This document shows positions 40,961-50,833 of a stretch of DNA of 64,000 nucleotides, piece by piece. The position numbers were made by a program, and so were the translations under genes. The first letter of the stretch is position 1. Each line of letters begins with the position of its first letter. The DNA lies in the NCBI RefSeq assembly GCF_947090785.1, contig NZ_OX352320.1, positions 3,461,001-3,525,000 on the forward strand, in the 5' to 3' direction. Source of the stretch: Rheinheimera sp. MM224. Lineage in GTDB: Bacteria; Pseudomonadota; Gammaproteobacteria; Enterobacterales; Alteromonadaceae. The notes under the pieces were generated by a model. That model saw only the letters and a program-made list of their open reading frames with translations. It was not told the DNA's origin and did no database searches.

Positions 40961-41515
40961 TTAGTCAGCTTTTAATAAAGCTTCTACTTCTTTCAAAAAA
41001 TCAGCATCATCTGGTGAGACTTTACTGCCAAAGTGTTTGACCTGCTGCTCATCTTTGCTAACCAAATACTTGTTGAAATTCCAGGACGGCTTTTCACCTG
41101 TTTTGGCGATTAAAGCTTTAAATACCGGGTTCACGTCATCACCACGCACAGCGCTGGTGGCAAACATGGGGAAAGTCACACCGTAGTTGATGTAACAGAC
41201 TTCAGCCGTTTTTTCCGCGTCATCATGCTCCTGCATAAAATCATCTGACGGGAAACCTAATACTACTAAACCTTTATCCTGATATTTTTCGTATAACGCC
41301 TGCAGAGATTTAAACTGCGGCGTAAAACCACATTTACTGGCGGTATTCACAATCAGCAAGGTTTTACCTTTGTAGGTTTCACATAAATCCAGAGTTTCTT
41401 TTTTACGTAACTGCGGCAGTGAATGGCCCAAAATTTCGCCACAGCTATTGGCAAAGGCGACGCCGCTCGCGCTGAGCAACAGTGCTGCAGTCAGCATTTT
41501 CTTCATTGTTTTCAT
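40961..41515 (-). CDS. periplasmic glutathione peroxidase-like protein
   Basis: GPx-family thiol peroxidase with a signal peptide (MLTAALLLSASGVAFA), hence probably periplasmic. The peroxidatic Cys62 lies in NTASKCGFTPQ, and the conserved Trp-Asn block is PSWNFNKYLV. The usual Gln motif FPCNQF is replaced by FPSDDF, so the second cysteine and the tetrad Gln are missing. Other Cys residues (SCGEI, DLCETY, EVCYINYG) could resolve the sulfenic acid. Length 184 residues; AGGAG precedes the ATG. Its reductant in the periplasm is unknown. Confidence 0.85.
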   Translation of the reverse strand: MKTMKKMLTAALLLSASGVAFANSCGEILGHSLPQLRKKETLDLCETYKGKTLLIVNTASKCGFTPQFKSLQALYEKYQDKGLVVLGFPSDDFMQEHDDAEKTAEVCYINYGVTFPMFATSAVRGDDVNPVFKALIAKTGEKPSWNFNKYLVSKDEQQVKHFGSKVSPDDADFLKEVEALLKAD

Positions 41516-41641
41516 TATTAGCTCCTGTGATTAAAGGATATGAACTGATACGGACCAAGTCAGATGCTGGATCTGAGCTATAACAACAGACCGTCCATCA
41601 GAGGCTGTTATTTCACGCCGATATAAAATTCATGCAGATAC

Positions 41642-41666
41642 AAAAAAGGCGACTTGCGTCGCCTGT
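41642..41666 (-). terminator. terminator after the DUF2750 gene
   Basis: GGCGAC/GTCGCC with a four-base loop, followed on the minus strand by TTTTTTG. 15 bases past the stop codon. Confidence 0.85.
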
Positions 41667-41680
41667 TTCATTTGAAAATT

Positions 41681-42034
41681 TTATTGCACTAAAGCCAAAG
41701 CTTCTAAAATTTCACGCGGCTCAACTTCAGGGCCATTTAAAGATTCATCCCAGTTGGTGCCAATCAGTACGCCGTCGTCGTACATTTCTTGTAACCAGCC
41801 TTCACAGAATACATCCAGTGGAATAGCTTCAGGTTTGTAATCTGACCATTCTTCAGAACAGTGCACTAAAGCCGCTTCCTGACTAGACCAGAATGGCATC
41901 ACGTCTGTATCTTCAAAATCAACAGACTCGACCACCAGCAAATCTTCGCCGTTTGCTAAAGTCCAAACCACGCCATGAGTTTTGGCTTCAGCAATAAAAT
42001 TTTGAAACACCGGATCATGTGAATATTCGCCCAT
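41681..42034 (-). CDS. DUF2750 family protein
   Basis: Small acidic cytoplasmic protein of about 117 residues with the DUF2750 pattern: a F..FI.. start, GVVWTLAN, a phrase MPFWSSQEAALVHC and WLQEMYDDGVLIGTNWDES near the C-terminus. The family has no known function. The ATG at 42034 has AAAGGTGG just upstream; GTG at 42043 is within that site. Single-gene unit with its own terminator; it diverges from ettA. Confidence 0.75.
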   Translation of the reverse strand: MGEYSHDPVFQNFIAEAKTHGVVWTLANGEDLLVVESVDFEDTDVMPFWSSQEAALVHCSEEWSDYKPEAIPLDVFCEGWLQEMYDDGVLIGTNWDESLNGPEVEPREILEALALVQ

Positions 42035-42197
42035 GGCAACCACCTTTAATATGAACTGTTAGTTTAATTGGCACTATTAGACCAGAAAACCAGATTAAAG
42101 ACGAATTAAAATCCCCTTTACTGTCTGGTGCTGTTCCCCTGTTTTTTAAAAATAACGTACAATTGCCGCATTCTAAACAACAAGATGAGTGACTCTT

Positions 42198-43859
42198 ATG
42201 GCTCAGTATATTTACAGCATGTACCGCATGTCGAAAGTAGTGCCACCAAAACGCACTATTTTAAAAGACATTTCGCTGTCGTTTTTCCCAGGTGCAAAAA
42301 TTGGTGTTTTGGGTTTAAACGGTTCAGGTAAATCCAGCTTGCTGCGCATTATGGCTGGCGTGGACACAGAGTTTGACGGTGAAGCCCGTCCTTTAGCTGG
42401 GATCAATATTGGTTATCTGCCACAGGAACCTCAGCTTGATCCGGAAAAAACTGTGCGTGAAGTGGTTGAAGAAGCAGTTTCCGATGTGAAAAACGCGTTA
42501 ACCCGCTTGGATCAGGTCTATGCTGCTTATGCTGAAGAAAATGCAGACTTCGACGCTTTAGCCCGTGAACAAGGTGAGCTGGAAGCTATTATTCAGGCTA
42601 AAGAAGGTCATAACCTCGACAATATTCTTGACCGTGCTGCCGATGCTTTGCGTCTGCCAGCCTGGGATGCGGTGATTAAAAATTTATCAGGTGGTGAACG
42701 CCGGCGTGTTGCGATTTGTCGTTTGCTGTTAGAAAAACCAGACATGTTGCTGCTGGACGAACCGACTAACCACTTAGACGCTGAATCTGTGGCCTGGTTA
42801 GAACGTTTCCTGCACGATTACACAGGCACAGTTGTGGCTATTACCCACGACCGTTATTTCCTCGATAACGTGGCAGGCTGGATTTTAGAGCTGGACCGCG
42901 GTGAAGGTATTCCATGGGAAGGTAACTACTCGTCCTGGTTAGAGCAAAAAGATGCCCGTCTTGAGCAGGAAGAACGTAGCGAAAACGCGCGTCAGCGTTC
43001 TATCAAACAGGAATTGGAATGGGTTCGTACCAATCCAAAAGGCCGTCATGCCAAGAGCAAAGCCCGTATGGCCCGTTTTGAAGAACTGCAAAGCCAGGAC
43101 TTCCAGAAACGTAACGAAACCAACGAGCTGTTTATTCCGCCAGGACCACGTTTAGGCGACAAAGTGCTGGAAGTGAAAAACCTGCGTAAAACCTTTGGCG
43201 ATCGTGTCTTGATTGACGATTTAAGCTTCAGCATTCCAAAAGGTGCCATTGTAGGTATTATCGGCCCGAACGGTGCTGGTAAATCGACACTGTTTAAAAT
43301 GATCACCGGCATGGAACAGGCTGATGGCGGCACTATTGAAGTCGGCGATACAGTTCAAATCGCCAGCGTTGATCAGTTCCGTGACAGCATGAATCCTAAA
43401 AACACTGTGTGGCAGGAAATCTCCAACGGTCAGGATATTCTGCAAATTGGTAACTTCCAGATTCCAAGCCGTGCTTATGTCGGTCGCTTTAACTTTAAAG
43501 GCAACGATCAACAGAAGTTTATCGGTGAATTGTCCGGTGGTGAGCGTAACCGTGTGCATTTAGCTGCGCTGTTAAAAGCTGGCGGCAACATGCTGTTACT
43601 CGATGAACCAACTAACGACCTGGACGTTGAGACATTACGTGCACTGGAAAACGCCATCCTCGACTTCCCTGGCTGCGCCATGGTGATCTCGCACGACCGT
43701 TGGTTCCTTGACCGTATTGCCACTCATATTCTGGATTACCGCGACGAAGGCAAAGTGAACTTCTTCGAAGGTAACTATTCAGACTACGAGACCTGGATGA
43801 AGGCCACCTACGGCTCAGATGCAATGCAACCGCACCGCATTAAATACAAAAAGATCTAA
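42198..43859 (+). CDS. ettA: energy-dependent translational throttle protein EttA
   Basis: Ribosome-binding ABC-F ATPase that gates the first elongation step according to ADP/ATP ratio. Two nucleotide domains: Walker A GLNGSGKSS with LSGGERRR and LLLDEPTNHLD in the first half, GPNGAGKST with LSGGERNR and LLLDEPTNDLD in the second. A short arm segment (about residues 95-135) and the inter-domain linker (WVRTNPKGRHAKSKARMARFEEL) are present. The opening MAQYIYSMYRMSKVV matches EttA, so ATG 42198 is the start rather than GTG 42189. About 553 residues. Confidence 0.95.
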   Translation: MAQYIYSMYRMSKVVPPKRTILKDISLSFFPGAKIGVLGLNGSGKSSLLRIMAGVDTEFDGEARPLAGINIGYLPQEPQLDPEKTVREVVEEAVSDVKNALTRLDQVYAAYAEENADFDALAREQGELEAIIQAKEGHNLDNILDRAADALRLPAWDAVIKNLSGGERRRVAICRLLLEKPDMLLLDEPTNHLDAESVAWLERFLHDYTGTVVAITHDRYFLDNVAGWILELDRGEGIPWEGNYSSWLEQKDARLEQEERSENARQRSIKQELEWVRTNPKGRHAKSKARMARFEELQSQDFQKRNETNELFIPPGPRLGDKVLEVKNLRKTFGDRVLIDDLSFSIPKGAIVGIIGPNGAGKSTLFKMITGMEQADGGTIEVGDTVQIASVDQFRDSMNPKNTVWQEISNGQDILQIGNFQIPSRAYVGRFNFKGNDQQKFIGELSGGERNRVHLAALLKAGGNMLLLDEPTNDLDVETLRALENAILDFPGCAMVISHDRWFLDRIATHILDYRDEGKVNFFEGNYSDYETWMKATYGSDAMQPHRIKYKKI

Positions 43860-43862
43860 CGA

Positions 43863-43900
43863 AAAAGGGGGCAAAGCCAATGGCTTTACCCCCTTTTTAT
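43863..43900. terminator. bidirectional terminator between ettA and glnB
   Basis: A GGGG...AAAGCC arm pairs with GGCTTT..CCCC, flanked by AAAAA on the left and TTTTT on the right, so it can serve both convergent genes. Confidence 0.9.
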
Positions 43901-43912
43901 TAACGCCTGGTT

Positions 43913-45872
<1,960 letters not shown>

Positions 45873-46022
45873 CTGAACCTGCACTAAAGGATGAAAAAAC
45901 TGCCGCTATGGTAGCGATTTTTGCCGCCGGACTCAATCGAGCATCTTCATAAGCACGATCCCACGGCAATTTTAGATATTTAACATAAATGCAACTAAAC
46001 TTAGTCAGACAAATCCATAGGG

Positions 46023-46553
46023 ATGTTTTCGCATATGAATGCACATCGCCTCCCCAGAACATCTGCTGCCTTTAGCCTGATCGAGGTTTTATTAGTACTG
46101 GCTATTATCGCCATAGTATCGGCTGTGGGTATGCCAAATCTGCGGGAACTTTGGCAGCGTTTGCAGGCTGAATATTTTATGCGACAACTCAGCCAACATT
46201 TAGCCTATGCCAGAGTACATGCGATAGCTCAGCAACATCCGGTGCAGATTTGCCCACGTCATGGCGTAGTCTGCAGTTCAGACTGGAATTCTGCTCCCAT
46301 TCAATTGCATCAAAAAGCGTTAAAAAACTGGCAGGATCTATTGCTGCGGGAACTTAAGCATCCAGTCCACAGCCATCAACTGTTTTATAGCAGGCCGTCA
46401 CTGCAATTTCGCAGTGACGGCAGTCTGGATTTATTAGAGTCCGGTACCTTTGTCTATTGCAGCAAAGAGCCATATCACTGGCATTTCAGATTAACGGTTA
46501 GCCAAGCCGGACGAAGCCGTTTATGGCAAGAAAATACGTCATGCCCTTATTAG
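46023..46553 (+). CDS. FimT/GspH-like pseudopilin, second set
   Basis: Type IV prepilin-like protein. The signal is RLPRTSAAFSLIEVLLVLAI..., with Phe at +1 and Glu at +5; cleavage follows Ala instead of the usual Gly (AAFSLIE). One hydrophobic helix, then a GspH/FimT-like C-terminal domain with SLQFRSDGSLDLL. Length 176 residues; the start may be the internal ATG at 46035. It is convergent with the second pilE, 11 bases apart, and divergent from nadE. It looks like the fimT member of the second minor-pilin set, moved to the opposite strand. Confidence 0.75.
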   Translation: MFSHMNAHRLPRTSAAFSLIEVLLVLAIIAIVSAVGMPNLRELWQRLQAEYFMRQLSQHLAYARVHAIAQQHPVQICPRHGVVCSSDWNSAPIQLHQKALKNWQDLLLRELKHPVHSHQLFYSRPSLQFRSDGSLDLLESGTFVYCSKEPYHWHFRLTVSQAGRSRLWQENTSCPY

Positions 46554-46563
46554 TATTATTGGC

Positions 46564-46968
46564 TTAATAAGTCCAGCAGACTGAGCCTGGTTCACTACTT
46601 TTTTGACCATAATTATTAAGCAAAAATACCTGACAACTTTTATCTTCTGTCTGAGCTTGTTGGGCCTGAGCTTTCAGTTGATACCCTTGTTCTGTGACCA
46701 CTGCACTAATTTTATAACGGCCTGATTCGGTCAAAAACTGCTTCGTCGCAAACCCCAGTTCTGTCAGATCTGCGCTGTATCGCCGCTGATCCACCAGCAA
46801 CATTTCCTGCAAACCTGCCACTTTCAACAAGGCTTGCATGGCTTCGGCTCTGTAGCTTTTCAGCACATGATCCTGATAGCCTGGTAATAACACAGAAGCT
46901 AAAATCCCCATAATAGCCAGCACGACCAACAGCTCAATAATACCTATACCCCGCCCCCTGAATTTCAT
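46564..46968 (-). CDS. PilE-like type IV pilin, second set
   Basis: Minor pilin of 134 residues. The prepilin site is GRG-IGIIELLVVLAIMG, where Ile instead of Phe occupies +1 and Glu is at +5. A C-terminal Cys pair (KSCQVFLL and SVCWTY) could form the D-region disulfide. Its ATG overlaps the stop of the upstream Y-like gene by four bases. It is a divergent paralogue of the pilE at 50408-50833 and the last gene in the duplicated set. Confidence 0.82.
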   Translation of the reverse strand: MKFRGRGIGIIELLVVLAIMGILASVLLPGYQDHVLKSYRAEAMQALLKVAGLQEMLLVDQRRYSADLTELGFATKQFLTESGRYKISAVVTEQGYQLKAQAQQAQTEDKSCQVFLLNNYGQKSSEPGSVCWTY

Positions 46969-48527
46969 TCATAAGCTCCTTCTTCATTATGATAAGTGCC
47001 CATCAACTGCCAGCGCGGGAAGCTGCCTTGCTGAATAGTCTTGCTGCAATGAGTGCAGTCAGGACTGATCTCCAACATATTCTCAATCAACACCTGCTGA
47101 CGATTTTGCTCAATCAAAGCAAAACCACCTTGGGTGTTTGCTTTCACCTTAAGCGGTCCCACAGCCTCATCCAGAGGTAAAATCGGGTCGCGATAAACAG
47201 CAGAAGCATGATGTAAATGCAAAGCCATCAGGGCTGAAGAACTATGTTCGAGGCTACAGAGATGCTCAGCACTCTGATCTAATAACGTGAGGTAAACCAC
47301 ACCAGCTGCTACAACAGGCATATGGGTCAGACGCCCGGTTAATTGACTGTACCAGCCATTTTTTTGCTGAATGAGTTGCCAATGCTGTGGTGTTAATACC
47401 GCAAGCTCAGGCGCCTGAGGTAAAGTTCTGTCGACCAAATCAGAGGAGTTCGAAAGCTGTCCGTCTTGCTGTTTCAAAACAACAAAAACACTGTTTTGTT
47501 GTTGCAAGGCCCCCAATAGCACCAGCCACTGGCTGCGCCGTGAATGAAAGTCGCTGCCTGAACCACCTACAGGCACAGCTGCATATAAAGTGCGGATAAA
47601 CTGGATATCGCTGAATTTCAGCCCGGATAAGTCAGCGACAGCTTTGACATCATAAAACTGGTTATTCTCCATATGAGCCTGCCAGATTTGACCCGCTTTA
47701 GTGCTGAAAATCAGGCTTTCTGCATTGGAATCTCTATTGTGATCATACAGCGTCATTGCCCCTGACAGCATAGATACATTCTGATCCGTCGTTAATCTGG
47801 CTTGCACAGATCCCGTGTTCAGATCCACTTTGTACACCAGAGTTCGCTGCTCAGTATCTGCCGTATTGGGCAATAAAAGCGACAAAGCAGGTAATGCTGG
47901 TTTATTGGTCGCATGCAGCACTAACAAGGGCTGTGCCATAGATCCGGCTAAATCGTCAAAACCCGCTGTGGCTGAACTTACAGACCACAAAAGTTCAACC
48001 TGTTCAAGGCTACGAAGCTCTAACGCGAAATACAGAGGGCTGCTGTTACTGCTGCCACTGACCATAATCAGCTGACCCTTAATCCCGAGCTGTTGCTCCG
48101 TGAGCAGTAAGGGTTGATGCGTCTGTTGATCGAGATCAGTCAGTTGAGCCTTTAGTTGCGACAGTACTGGTAACAAACCCCATGGCAACCACCAAATGGT
48201 CTTTTTCGCCTTGTCATCTGTAAAGAGTTTTAGCACACCGGCATAGCTCACCAGCTTATAACTGGCATCAATATAGGCAGGTAAGGCCTGGGCTTGTACA
48301 TCCAGTGTGCTGCAAGACAAAGCGTCCAGCAGTTCAGGCAACTCCGTAAGCCACTGTGTTGTTTCTTCTGCACTGAGTTTCAGATGATCCGAAAGCAAAT
48401 CATGCTGCTCAGTGGTAAGTTCAGTCAGCTGCACAGAACCCACTTCTGGAATATGGCTCCAGTACAGCTCTGCCAAAAGGGGATGGCTGCATAACAATAA
48501 ACATAAGCCCAGCCTATAAAACTCCAT
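46965..48527 (-). CDS. PilY1-position protein of the second set, lacking the vWA domain
   Basis: Exported protein of about 520 residues, signal peptide ending CSHPLLA. It occupies the pilY1 position between pilX- and pilE-like genes. Segments such as TLVYKVDLNTGSVQARL, SLIFSTKAGQIWQAHM and SQWLVLLGALQQQNSVFVV resemble propeller blades of the PilY1 C-terminal domain, but there is no DxSxS (MIDAS) domain and the length is half that of PilY1. A CTHC motif near the C-terminus may bind metal or form a disulfide. The ATG at 48527 has AAGGAGG 7 bases upstream. Assignment rests on position plus faint propeller features. Confidence 0.6.
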   Translation of the reverse strand: MEFYRLGLCLLLCSHPLLAELYWSHIPEVGSVQLTELTTEQHDLLSDHLKLSAEETTQWLTELPELLDALSCSTLDVQAQALPAYIDASYKLVSYAGVLKLFTDDKAKKTIWWLPWGLLPVLSQLKAQLTDLDQQTHQPLLLTEQQLGIKGQLIMVSGSSNSSPLYFALELRSLEQVELLWSVSSATAGFDDLAGSMAQPLLVLHATNKPALPALSLLLPNTADTEQRTLVYKVDLNTGSVQARLTTDQNVSMLSGAMTLYDHNRDSNAESLIFSTKAGQIWQAHMENNQFYDVKAVADLSGLKFSDIQFIRTLYAAVPVGGSGSDFHSRRSQWLVLLGALQQQNSVFVVLKQQDGQLSNSSDLVDRTLPQAPELAVLTPQHWQLIQQKNGWYSQLTGRLTHMPVVAAGVVYLTLLDQSAEHLCSLEHSSSALMALHLHHASAVYRDPILPLDEAVGPLKVKANTQGGFALIEQNRQQVLIENMLEISPDCTHCSKTIQQGSFPRWQLMGTYHNEEGAYE

Positions 48528-48897
48528 CCCTGCCTCCTTCAGGCAAAGATTGCCTGACCAGAAAGCTGGTGACACTATGTTGATGATGGACAGATCGCTC
48601 CGTCGTCTGAACCTGATGCCACTCGCACTTCAGCGAGATATCACTCCAGGCGGCATACAATGCAGGGCATGGCACCAGAACAAAAATACCTGCTTCCGCA
48701 GCTCCTTGCTTAAGTTGCAGTATTTGCTGTGCATGCTTACTTTGGGTTTGTTGCTTTAATTGAGAAGATAAAGTGGCACTGCCTGCCAACTTTTGACTTA
48801 ATTGTGTCTGCACTAGCATAGGTAAGGTCATGCAACTTAAAATCAGCATTAGTATTAAGGTGGTGACCAGAATAAAACCTTTAGAACTCAACATCAT
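48514..48897 (-). CDS. PilX-like minor pilin, second set
   Basis: 127-residue protein with a PilX-type N-terminus: GFILVTTLILMLILSCMTLPMLVQTQLSQKLAGS, a hydrophobic segment with no Glu5, followed by a short Gln-rich helix and a small C-terminal domain with two Cys (VPCPALY, LKCEWHQ). Overlaps the following Y-like gene by 14 bases. Shorter than the canonical pilX here (174 residues). Confidence 0.7.
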   Translation of the reverse strand: MMLSSKGFILVTTLILMLILSCMTLPMLVQTQLSQKLAGSATLSSQLKQQTQSKHAQQILQLKQGAAEAGIFVLVPCPALYAAWSDISLKCEWHQVQTTERSVHHQHSVTSFLVRQSLPEGGRDGVL

Positions 48898-48909
48898 AAC
48901 GACCTCCTT

Positions 48910-49851
48910 TTATAAGCGTGTGTTGCTAAATGCCACAGAACTGCTGACTAACAGGCGTCGAAACGGATCAGAAGGAGCTTTAAACCACTCTTGCCCCATT
49001 TGATAAAGCTGATTGTTTTGGTAACTAAAATCCTCGTCTAAACTGCGTAACAGCAAGTAAAACTTAATATTGATAATGCGATGCTTTTGTTGTTGCCAAT
49101 GCTCTGGCTGCATCTGTGCTGTACTCAGGTAATAGTCAACCTGACCATCTAAATTGGCATCAAGACCAAATTCAAAATGCATCCTCTCAACCCCATCCAT
49201 CACAGAATCTGTGCTCATAATGCTTTGGCCGGCAGCATTGCGGATCAAACGTTTACGCATCAGCACCGGCACTATGTCGCCAGCATGTTTTTGTTCACTG
49301 ATATAAAAAACCTGATGGGTAAAAGGCCAATACATAGAATCAGGCACCAGATCAGCGCTTGAGCTGGTGACAAATTGACTGCCTGCTGCTGAAGTTTCAA
49401 AATAAAACCGGTTTGAGCGCATCTGAGTCGCAGCCAAACTGCTGCCGACAATACGTTTGAACTGCAATAATTCAGAGCCGGGTTTGGGCTGGCTTAGACA
49501 ATCCAGATGATTGTATTGCTGCACCAACTCAGCATACAAACTCAGATAGGGCTGACCTTTAACAGGAAAACTACCAGCATCAGTTTCTGCAACACAGTCG
49601 CCCAGTACAGGAGCAAGCTGATGGGAAGCTGACGCCACATCAGCCAGACTACGACCGGCAAAAAACATCAGATTGGGTAGCTCAGCCTGAAACAGACTCA
49701 TCAACATCTGACTATTCTGCTGCAATTGTACCAACTGCTGAGTTTGACGGTTGGACTGCTGAGTCGCTAATACAGTCCCAATCAAAAAGGTCATCAGCAC
49801 TAACCCCAAAGTCAGGCTGACCAACAACTCCAGTAAAGTGAAACCGCGCAT
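48910..49851 (-). CDS. PilW-like minor pilin, second set
   Basis: 313-residue pseudopilin with prepilin site MRG-FTLLELLVSLTLGLVLMTFLIG. The long C-terminal part resembles PilW (DSMYWPFTHQVFYISEQ, VMDGVERMHFEFGLDANLDGQVDYY). The DANLDGQVDY segment looks like a calcium-binding EF-hand-type loop. One base separates it from the upstream pilV-like gene. Confidence 0.8.
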   Translation of the reverse strand: MRGFTLLELLVSLTLGLVLMTFLIGTVLATQQSNRQTQQLVQLQQNSQMLMSLFQAELPNLMFFAGRSLADVASASHQLAPVLGDCVAETDAGSFPVKGQPYLSLYAELVQQYNHLDCLSQPKPGSELLQFKRIVGSSLAATQMRSNRFYFETSAAGSQFVTSSSADLVPDSMYWPFTHQVFYISEQKHAGDIVPVLMRKRLIRNAAGQSIMSTDSVMDGVERMHFEFGLDANLDGQVDYYLSTAQMQPEHWQQQKHRIINIKFYLLLRSLDEDFSYQNNQLYQMGQEWFKAPSDPFRRLLVSSSVAFSNTRL

Positions 49852-49852
49852 T

Positions 49853-50368
49853 TCAAGGCACTACCATAGAAACTTGCAGCCGGTTGGGTGATACATCACA
49901 AACGGATGACGGACGTTGAATTTGCACTTTAGCCAAAGAGCGCCAACTTAACTGTATAAGTTTTTGATCGGCCTGCTGACGAATGCAAAGCGCGGGTTGC
50001 TGTAATAACTGCAAGCTTTGCGGATGACCAGAAGCACTTAAGGTACTGTATAAATGGTACTGGCTCAATTGCTCTGCATCACAAGAATAGCTTTCGGTGC
50101 AATCGGCGGGCTGTTCTGCAGTCCAGAGTGGATGTATACCCTGGTAAAGTTCAGCTGAGTTGTTATGGCTTGCCATTCGTCCGGCTAATTCAGTGGTCAG
50201 GGCCAAAGCTATGGTTTGCTGTGTCGCCATAATCACTTGCTGACGGGCAAGCAAAGAAGCGCCTAAGGCTCCAAGCCCCGTCAGGCACAACAATAATAAA
50301 CTGATCAAAACTTCGGTTAAGGTGAAACCAGAGGCATTTGGCATATCCATGTGCCCATCAAAGTCCAT
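49853..50368 (-). CDS. PilV-like minor pilin, second set
   Basis: 171-residue pseudopilin with cleavage site ASG-FTLTEVLISLLLLCLTGLGALGA, typical of PilV. The C-terminal half has several Cys (DCTESYSCDAEQ, LCIRQ, SVCDVS). It starts 40 bases after the canonical pilE with no terminator between, so the second set probably continues the same transcript. The start may be the ATG seven codons in. Confidence 0.78.
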   Translation of the reverse strand: MDFDGHMDMPNASGFTLTEVLISLLLLCLTGLGALGASLLARQQVIMATQQTIALALTTELAGRMASHNNSAELYQGIHPLWTAEQPADCTESYSCDAEQLSQYHLYSTLSASGHPQSLQLLQQPALCIRQQADQKLIQLSWRSLAKVQIQRPSSVCDVSPNRLQVSMVVP

Positions 50369-50407
50369 TTACCTTAAATTTACCTCTGTTCCTCAAAAGG
50401 TCAAATC

Positions 50408-50833
50408 CTACCAGCACTTTTTCACAATGGTCGCACCAGTGCCACCGTTGGCGCCTTTAATACCGGCCTGGTTGTAACTTAACGAGTCGCAGTCGTCACT
50501 TGCTTGTGCGCCAGTCGCCGTTGCGGTTAGCGTAAAAGTGCGGCTGTCTAAATCATCCAGATCAAAGCTAAAACGTTCAGATAAATCATTGCTGCATTGC
50601 AATTCAGGCAATTCAGTAGCGTCACCATTGTTGGTGGCGTAGGTCATATTGGTGGTATACACCCTTTCCATAAACTGAGCGTATTCCAACAAACAGGCGG
50701 CGGCGCTTGCTCTGGCGCTGCTGAGCATATAGCCCTGATAAGAAGGCACAGCTATGGCGGTTAATGTACCCACTATGGTAATAGCGATTAACAGCTCAAT
50801 CAGGGAAAAGCCACGATTTTTGCTTGTTTGCAT
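50408..50833 (-). CDS. pilE: type IV pilin PilE
   Basis: Minor pilin of about 141 residues with prepilin site NRG-FSLIELLIAITIVGTLTAIAVPSYQGY and a C-terminal Cys pair (DDCDSLSY and VKKCW) enclosing the D-region. The ATG at 50833 shares its A with the pilY1 stop (TAATG). In the usual order it closes the fimT-pilVWXY1E operon. Confidence 0.88.
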   Translation of the reverse strand: MQTSKNRGFSLIELLIAITIVGTLTAIAVPSYQGYMLSSARASAAACLLEYAQFMERVYTTNMTYATNNGDATELPELQCSNDLSERFSFDLDDLDSRTFTLTATATGAQASDDCDSLSYNQAGIKGANGGTGATIVKKCW

